A DNA stretch of 64,000 bases from assembly GCA_032433765.1 (NCBI GenBank), contig JAVIAB010000139.1:41398630-41462629 (forward strand), in the 5' to 3' direction. This document shows, in pieces, positions 57,938 through 64,000 of the stretch. Under the pieces are notes generated by a model, which saw nothing but the letters and a program-made list of their open reading frames with translations, was not told the origin of the DNA and made no database searches. Each line of letters starts with the position of its first letter. Position 1 is the first letter of the stretch. Position numbers and translations under genes: made by a program. The DNA comes from Megaustenia siamemsis (taxonomy: Eukaryota > Mollusca > Gastropoda > Stylommatophora > Ariophantidae).

Positions 57938-58047
57938 AAGTGTGTTCAAAGTGTGTTCAAAGTGTGTTCGAAGTGTGTTCAGGTGAGCTTATACATACAC
58001 ACACATACACATACACACACATACACACACCCACGCACACACACATA
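57938..58047. repeat. 11-bp direct repeats and (CA)n tract
   Basis: AAGTGTGTTCA repeats four times (57938-57983), followed by a mixed CA/TA-rich tract to 58047. Confidence 0.85.
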
Positions 58048-58399
58048 TATAATATTTATTTATTTAAAAAAAAAACAGAAACAAGGTGTCGTGCGAATGA
58101 ATATAGTTTGTATCCCAATGAATTATGTACCACAAGGCAAAGATTATTGTTACCATGCAAATTTAGCTAAACTATAGCACTTTTGGCATGACAGCAAGAA
58201 GTACAAGCGCAGCTGAACTGTAATTACCTTTATTGATTTGCCATTAGGCCCTTAAACTTTCAATTTATCAATCGATCTATTACACACACTTTTTTTTTAT
58301 TATGTGAACAAAAGAGAAGATGTGCGGACACCATTTTGGACATACTTAGTTGTGTGAGGTGTGTGAGAGAGAGTGTAAGAAAGAACGTGGAAGCAAACT
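58048..58399. other. No recognised feature
   Basis: Spacer between the CA tract and LINE-F end. Confidence 0.5.
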
Positions 58400-58642
58400 A
58401 TATCTTCTTCTTCTTCATCATCATCATCTTTTCAACTCCCTATGGAACATAGGAATGAAAAAAAAAACCTCCAAGCATCTGTTTGATGTAATCAAACCAT
58501 GTCTCCATGTCGGATTGATCGTTCCATGTCTTCCCCATCCTCTTCATCTCTGCATCCACATGTCTTCTCCGTGTATTTTTGACCTTTCCCTTTTTCTCAT
58601 CCCCTGGAAATTCCAGAGAAGGGCTTGTTTTGTAATATTTTC
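58400..58642 (-). mobile_element. LINE-F 3' end copy
   Basis: A CTTCTTCTTCTTCATCATCA tail, then CTCCCTATGGAACATAGGAA and GTCTCCATGTCGGATTGATC-type sequence, paralleling 14.39-14.60 kb. AGCAAACT flanks it (58392-58399 and 58643-58650), a possible 8-bp duplication. Confidence 0.7.
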
Positions 58643-58733
58643 AGCAAACTGATAGGTTTTAAGCGCCACGAGATGCTCTAACAACGTGTATGATTTACTA
58701 TATATTAATCCAGTTCAAATAATCACAAAAAAG

Positions 58734-58738
<5 letters not shown>

Positions 58739-58782
<44 letters not shown>
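58739..58782. repeat. (TA)n microsatellite
   Basis: About 22 TA units. Confidence 0.97.
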
Positions 58783-58786
<4 letters not shown>

Positions 58787-58818
58787 TACAAAATAACTAT
58801 GGATTTACACTATAAAAA

Positions 58819-59077
58819 GGGAACCGCGATAGCTCAGTGGTTAGTGAACTGGACTACAAAGGACAAGGGGTAGAGTTCGATCCCAACCGACGGCTTCCGG
58901 GTTCACCCAGCCTTTAATGGGTACCGGATTTTTTTTCTGGGAAAGTGAAGCGGCACGGGCGTAATACCGACCACATTACCCCAAAAATCATGTGCCGAAG
59001 GTCTGTAAAATTTATGGTCACTAACACCATATTCCCTATACACCACTTGGCGTGACGGGGGTACTTTACTTTTTTTT
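58819..59077 (+). mobile_element. SINE-A copy 5
   Basis: Full-length SINE-A, very similar to copy 1. TTTACACTATAAAAA flanks it perfectly (58804-58818 and 59078-59092), a 15-bp target-site duplication. This makes it one of the youngest insertions in the window. Confidence 0.97.
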
Positions 59078-59268
59078 TTTACACTATAAAAACTTAAATA
59101 TGTAAAACATCTCAAAGTCTAGCTCCCACCCATTCCCTAAATTCCGGACCTCCAGGCTAGGACTGTTAGCCTCTCCCTTTTGTGAACCATGGCTCTACTA
59201 GCTCTAAAATATGCGAAATAGACGCAAACTGTCCTGACTTATCTTTAAACTAAGGGTTCCGTCTACGT

Positions 59269-59584
59269 TATGGTTAGTCGAAGGCCCCGGTATCACTGCA
59301 AATGAATTAAAATCCATAATTGCTCAACCGCCCGTGCCAGTGGAATCATGCGAAGTAATATCTCATCTTACAAACAAAGAAAAGTAGCTGCAGGCTCCAT
59401 AATAGCAGTTTCAGCACAAACCAAAAGACATAAGGTGAAACCGCACAGAAAGTGAACACACCCATCTGTTCCCCGTAATACGATATCATCATTCATCGTA
59501 AACAATTGGAATATCGAAACACGCTCAAAACGGATGAAACGCACAGCTCACGGTGTGCACAGAGCACTTAACTCAGTAGCTCCA
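59269..59584 (-). mobile_element. Retroposon R1 copy C, longest with clear boundaries
   Basis: About 316 bp on the minus strand, starting GGAGCTACTGAGTTAAG, passing through ACACCGTGAGCTGTG and TTTCGATATTCCAATTG, to GGGGCCTTCGACTAACCATA. AAGGGTTCCGTCTACGT (59252-59268) and AAGGGTTCCCTCTACGT (59585-59601) flank it, a 17-bp target-site duplication with one mismatch. No coding motif or pol III box was recognised, so R1 may be the 3' end of an unidentified LINE. Confidence 0.92.
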
Positions 59585-59601
59585 AAGGGTTCCCTCTACG
59601 T

Positions 59602-60304
59602 CTTAAGGTGTACGATGAATATATTGTTAGCGCCGATATAATTCTGGTTGAAACTGACGCGGAATTAAATATTTTCTTGCGCCTTTCCTGCCGACAGGTC
59701 TCACTTCGTTGCAGTATTTTTCAACAGCTTTGTCACCCATCCACACCTGATCAGACTGGACAAGCTACTAGATCAATCTTATGGAGGTAGAGGGCGTCTT
59801 AAGCTTTCTTTACTGATATTGACAACAGCGATAAGGAATGAATCATCGACCACATTCCGCACATTAGAAATATGTGTCAAGTAAGCAAAGCAGTTTTCTG
59901 GTTTCTACATTCAAAGATCACAGCACTGATGGAAAGATAACTCTGTTTAACCAAACCTTGAACGTGTACTTGACTGTACCAGCTAAGGCCGGTAATCATA
60001 AACAGCAATACTACCTCAGAGTGCTGCTGTTTTGAACTGTGAAATAAAAACAATTTCCCACCTGCACAACATTTATACTCTACCTGCACTGGTTTTATCG
60101 CAAGAGACATAATTGACGTTTCGAAAGCAGATATGTGCAGGCTAAAAGGAAAGGAAGGAATAAGCACCGAGATAAGAAATACATTTTTAAAAAAATGTAA
60201 ATCTTGCCATGAAAGAAATTGAAACGATCGACCATGAGATAATTTAATCAATTGCTGCGAAATGATGAATTAAAATAAATAACAGTCTCTTAAATGAAAT
60301 CTTG
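59602..60304. other. No recognised feature
   Basis: Spacer with chance ORFs. Confidence 0.5.
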
Positions 60305-60480
60305 GAAGGGAAAATACAAGGTCATAAGGCAGAGGCAGACCACGACTAACATGTACGAGCAGCATCAAAAAATGCACAAGTCAGCCTATGACAACCTGCA
60401 CTATCAAAGCAAGAGACAGAGCGGAATGGGGCTCCATGGTAGTCAAACCTCGATGCGGAGACGAGATACAATATTGATGA
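60305..60480 (+). mobile_element. LINE-D 3' end fragment
   Basis: AGGCAGAGGCAGACCACGAC, AAGCAAGAGACAGAGCGGAA and GGGCTCCATGGTAGTCAAAC match LINE-D (minus copies at 20.05 and 56.6 kb) in the opposite orientation. Confidence 0.82.
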
Positions 60481-60889
60481 CCAGCAGCCTCTTATTTGTT
60501 GAAGCTTAACATTAAACAAACAGAAGCCGACGAAGGGGAAACAACTCCCTAGCAGAACAAAATAATGTTTATTTCAGGACAGTAAATAAACTTATGATGT
60601 CTTATATTCTCCTGTCTGTTAGAGGATAGCGTAACAGAGCACTTCATCTTGCGATCCGTAGCATCCGTCTCCAAAACACATTTATTTAAGACTGCCTTCC
60701 TTCGTTTGTTTCTCTTGACCTGCCTGCAAGGTAACATCTCTCTTTGCGTGAGAGCTGTCTATGTATAACCATTGACACTTTTAACTTGAACACACATTGG
60801 TCAAGTGAAGTGGAAAGGTAGAAAACATTAAAAGAAAATGTAGATGAGTCAACACAACAAGTGGAACAGTTGAACAAATTATTTACCTG
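60481..60889. other. No recognised feature
   Basis: Spacer. Confidence 0.5.
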
Positions 60890-61165
60890 TATGGCTACCC
60901 GAGCCCTAACCACGATCAGGGGAGAAAAGAACAGAACCATCGCATCTGCTACGCTTGTCGTAAGAGGTGACTTAGGAGTTTGCTGTAAGGTTTCCGCCCT
61001 GTGTTGCGGAGTTCTTGAATCTGAGCTGAAATAATCTTTGGTGCTTTCGTTAGTGGTGGCGGATGTGCTTCATACTGGGGAACGTGTTGAGGGAGGGAAC
61101 CGAGTAATATGGAATAGTCTATTGTGCAAGGAAGATGAACTGTCGACTAAACTGAACAATTAAAC
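60890..61165 (+). mobile_element. SINE-C-like retroposon, subfamily 2, copy 2
   Basis: Matches 55.96-56.24 kb over its length, including GTCGTAAGAGGTGACTTAGG, GAATCTGAGCTGAAATAATC and CTTCATACTGGGGAACGTG, ending GACTAAACTGAAC. Confidence 0.6.
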
Positions 61166-61446
61166 TGAACAAATAATGTTTTCATTGATAACGAGGTGTG
61201 CAAACAACAAGTTCTGGTATGTCTTTTACGGTTCAGAAACTCGACGAGGTTTCAGAAATTGTGACTTGTGGATTGGATGGGGGATTGACTCGTCATAAAA
61301 TAGGGAAGAAAACGTGTGTAATGAAACATTGATAACTTAATATCTAGTTTTACGATAATCACTTGTCCTGCTTTTACATTCAACATTTCTTCCTGCACTC
61401 TTATGTACACGAAACATTACATGGAACTGATAATTTGGATGCTGAA

Positions 61447-61542
61447 GTATTAGATGTACACAAGCGGAAATATATGAAGATGTACACGAGCGGAAATATC
61501 AGAATAAGTACACAAAGGGAAATATTAGAAGATGTGTACAAG
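61447..61542. repeat. Degenerate tandem repeat, about 27 bp, 3-4 copies
   Basis: Units built on TGTACACAAGCGGAAATAT with substitutions. Confidence 0.7.
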
Positions 61543-61707
61543 TAATAAATATTGTGAACTTTCAAATAAAAAACAATGGAAAAATATGTAACTATCGTAA
61601 CTTTCTCTCTATATGGGGAAACAAAGGCTCATGTCAGTGGTCTTTTTAATGAGCTCAATGAGCGTCGCTCGTGTTTTGGAAGTTTGGGCACTGTGTTGAT
61701 ATAGTAA

Positions 61708-61872
61708 AAAGTAAAGTACCCCGTCACGCCAAGTGGCGTATATAGAGTATGGTGTTCGTGACCATAAATTTTACAGACCTTCGGCACATGATTTTTGGGG
61801 TAATGTGGTCGGTATTACGCCCCGGACTGCCCTCGTCAGTAGACGAACTCACTAACCACATCGCTACCACGA
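61708..61872 (-). mobile_element. SINE-A copy 6, internally deleted
   Basis: Minus-strand SINE-A 3' half (GTCACGCCAAGTGGCGTATA to GTCGGTATTACGCCC) joined to a short head remnant (CGAACTCACTAACCACA), missing the central body and the B box. Confidence 0.82.
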
Positions 61873-61901
61873 TTATGGTTCTTCTGTATACAAGTTGATA
61901 T

Positions 61902-62938
61902 TGTTCTTGAAACATGAATTTTATTTACATTTCTTGACGTAAACTTGCAATTTTGTAACTCATGACCAACATTCATGAATGTCCAACAATTATACATCAT
62001 TATTATTGTATACAACAGTCTCTCAGTTCTCTATAATCTCATTAATTCTATTACTAATTTGACACACTTTAAAATGGGAACAAGTAGTTTGACTTGGCGA
62101 CACTAGGTAGTTTACATTTCTAAGTCAGATAACCATAACAAAATCAAGAAAAGTATTCCCAAAATGAAAAGTTACATTTTCTGTCAGTTTTAACCATCCA
62201 ATCAAAATCCATACTCACAACCATCTAATTGTCCCAATTTCCCCCCTCCCCCCCCTCTCCCCGTATCGATTATCCGCTACACCTCTGAGGCACAGTTCTG
62301 AACATTATTAGAGATCCTTTAATCGAATCTGTAGTTTTTTTCCCCTTCCTTTCTCTCTGCTTCAGGAACACGCTAAGAAAGTCATCTGCAACTAAATCAC
62401 CTTCTGTCATCTTTCATGGCTGCAACACACACGTCCCATTACTCACCCGACATACAAAAAACAAACACTTTTTCCTTATCTATGACCACATATCTTCTAA
62501 GTGGATGGTCTATCTAAACCTCATATTCCTCTACACACTATTCCCCACTAGACTGTCTCTTCTACCTCCACTTCTCTCTTCCTCTCAAGAGTTAAATTAC
62601 AATCTAAGATTGTTTCTGAATTTCTTCTGACATCAGTAACATATATCGCAAGATAAGTTTCTTTTCATGAGTGGCTAAGAAATAAGTCTAGTTTACAAAA
62701 TAGCATAAAAAGAACTTAGGATTTATTTGAGACCAAATGTTGCGTTGCTAGATCATATGAAACTCTTCCGATATGGGCGATACTGGCAAGCATATCATCT
62801 TATTATAGAAGTATATTCTATAATTAAAACTGTATGTGAAATCCTGTAATTTAAATTTCATGTTCTTGTGTATTTCTTAATTTGTTTCTATGTTGTGATT
62901 AAGAAAATTATTTATAGAGGTATCGAATGTTAAGATAA
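61902..62938. other. AT-rich spacer with a C-rich run
   Basis: CCCCCCTCCCCCCCCTCTCC near 62243. Otherwise nothing assignable. Confidence 0.5.
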
Positions 62939-64000
62939 TGTAGATCTAGTATAGTGGGATGGACGAGAGCTGGTGTTGTTATGTTGATCTAATATATTGG
63001 GATGGACGAGAGCTGGTGTTGTTATGTTGATCTAATATAGTGGGGTGGGTGAGAGCTGATGTTGTTATGTAGATCTCATATAGTGGGGTGGGTGAGAGCT
63101 GGTGTTGTTATGTAGATCTTATATAGTGGGGTGGGTGAGAGCTGGTGTTGTTATGTAGATCTTATATAGTGGGGTGGGTGAGAGCTGATGTTGTTATGTA
63201 GATCTTATATAGTGGGGTGGGTGAGAGCTGATGTTGTTATGTAGATCTTATATAGTGGGGTGGGTGAGAGCTGATGTTGTTATGTAGATCTTATATAGTG
63301 GGGTGGGTGAGAGCTGGTGTTGTTATGTAGATCTTATATAGTGGGGTGGGTGAGAGCTGGTGTTGTTATGTAGATCTTATATAGTGGGGTGGGTGAGAGC
63401 TGATGTTGTTATGTAGATCTTATATAGTGGGGTGGGTGAGAGCTGATTTTGTTATGTAGATCTTATATAGTGGGGTGGGTGAGAGCTGATGTTGTTATGT
63501 AGATCTTATATAGTGGGGTGGGTGAGAGCTGGTGTTGTTATGTAGATCGTATATAGTGGGACGGTGAGAGCTGATGTTGTTATGTAGATCTTATATAGTG
63601 GGGTGGGTGAGAGCTGGTATTGTTATGTAGATCTTATATAGTGGGGTGGGTGAGAGCTGATGTTGTTATGTAGATCTTATATAGTGGGGTGGGTGAGAGC
63701 TGATGTTGTTATGTAGATCTTATATAGTGGGGTGGGTGAGAGCTGATGTTGTTATGTAGATCTTATATAGTGGGGTGGGTGAGAGCTGGTGTTGTTATGT
63801 AGATCTTATATAGTGGGGTGGGTGAGAGCTGATGTTGTTATGTAGATCTTATATAGTGGGGTGGGTGAGAGCTGATGTTGTTATGTAGATCTTATATAGT
63901 GGGGTGGGTGAGAGCTGATGTTGTTATGTAGATCTTATATAGTGGGGTGGGTGAGAGCTGGTGTTGTTATGTAGATCTTATATAGTGGGGTGGGTGAGAG
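62939..64000. repeat. 43-bp satellite, at least 24 copies, continues past the window
   Basis: The unit is TGTAGATCTTATATAGTGGG, GTGGGTGAGAGCTG and GTGTTGTTA. GATGTTG and GGTGTTG types are mixed. The first units at 62939-63030 are more diverged (GATGGACGAGAG), as expected at an array edge. Because it is still regular at base 64000 its full length is unknown. Confidence 0.98.

Noticed and set aside
57991..58047. Telomere-like or centromere-like signal
   Set aside because: It is a plain CA/TA-rich tract; no TTAGGG-type arrays are present in the window.

Overview
This looks like a non-coding, repeat-dense stretch of an AT-rich metazoan nuclear genome. I found no host protein-coding gene I would defend. 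The mixture of 5'-truncated non-LTR retrotransposons (LINEs), tRNA-headed SINEs, hAT-type DNA transposon remnants and many minisatellites fits a lophotrochozoan, perhaps a gastropod mollusc. That placement is inference from the repeat style, not from a diagnostic gene.

Layout. 0-5.6 kb: a candidate promoter with a 75-codon ORF, a SINE-A, a LINE-A end, a minisatellite split by a LINE-B insertion, a SINE-C and a SINE-B. 6.3-9.9 kb: a 2.6-kb 18-bp minisatellite and a 68-bp array. 10-17.9 kb: a transposase remnant cut by retroposon R1, SINE-A and SINE-C copies, and LINE remnants including one with an RNase H domain. 18.7-21.4 kb: a SINE-B, then a LINE-D insertion nested in a LINE-A and carrying a captured 204-bp copy of nearby DNA. 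22-32.8 kb: LINE-C, LINE-D and LINE-E pieces, a hAT-like non-autonomous element, a second RNase H LINE remnant and R1 copy B. 33-39 kb: 28-bp, 19-bp, 28-bp, GAAA, 15-bp and 53-bp arrays. 39-47 kb: LINE pile-up with nested insertions, including the best preserved reading frames (LINE-A at 43.0-44.1 kb and LINE-C at 46.4-47.1 kb), plus a 33-bp array. 48.7-57 kb: LINE-E, LINE-C and LINE-D ends, a 78-bp satellite abutting a SINE-C head, and a 44-copy 29-bp array. 57-64 kb: SINE-A and R1 insertions with clear target-site duplications (TSDs), then a 43-bp satellite running off the window.

How the parts relate. The LINEs share a 5'-truncated structure and end in simple-repeat tails (CAT/ATG, GATA or CTT/GAA). 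SINE-A, R1, LINE-B, LINE-C and LINE-D insertions have TSDs of about 10-26 bp readable by eye, as expected of target-primed reverse transcription. Several elements are nested, which gives relative ages. Some arrays appear seeded by elements: the 253-bp (CTAT)n is the tail of a LINE-B, and the 78-bp satellite unit resembles the body of SINE-C. Many long ORFs arise only because array periods (18, 33, 78 bp) are multiples of three; these were rejected as genes.

Family names (LINE-A to G, SINE-A to C, R1, family 6) are local labels used only here.
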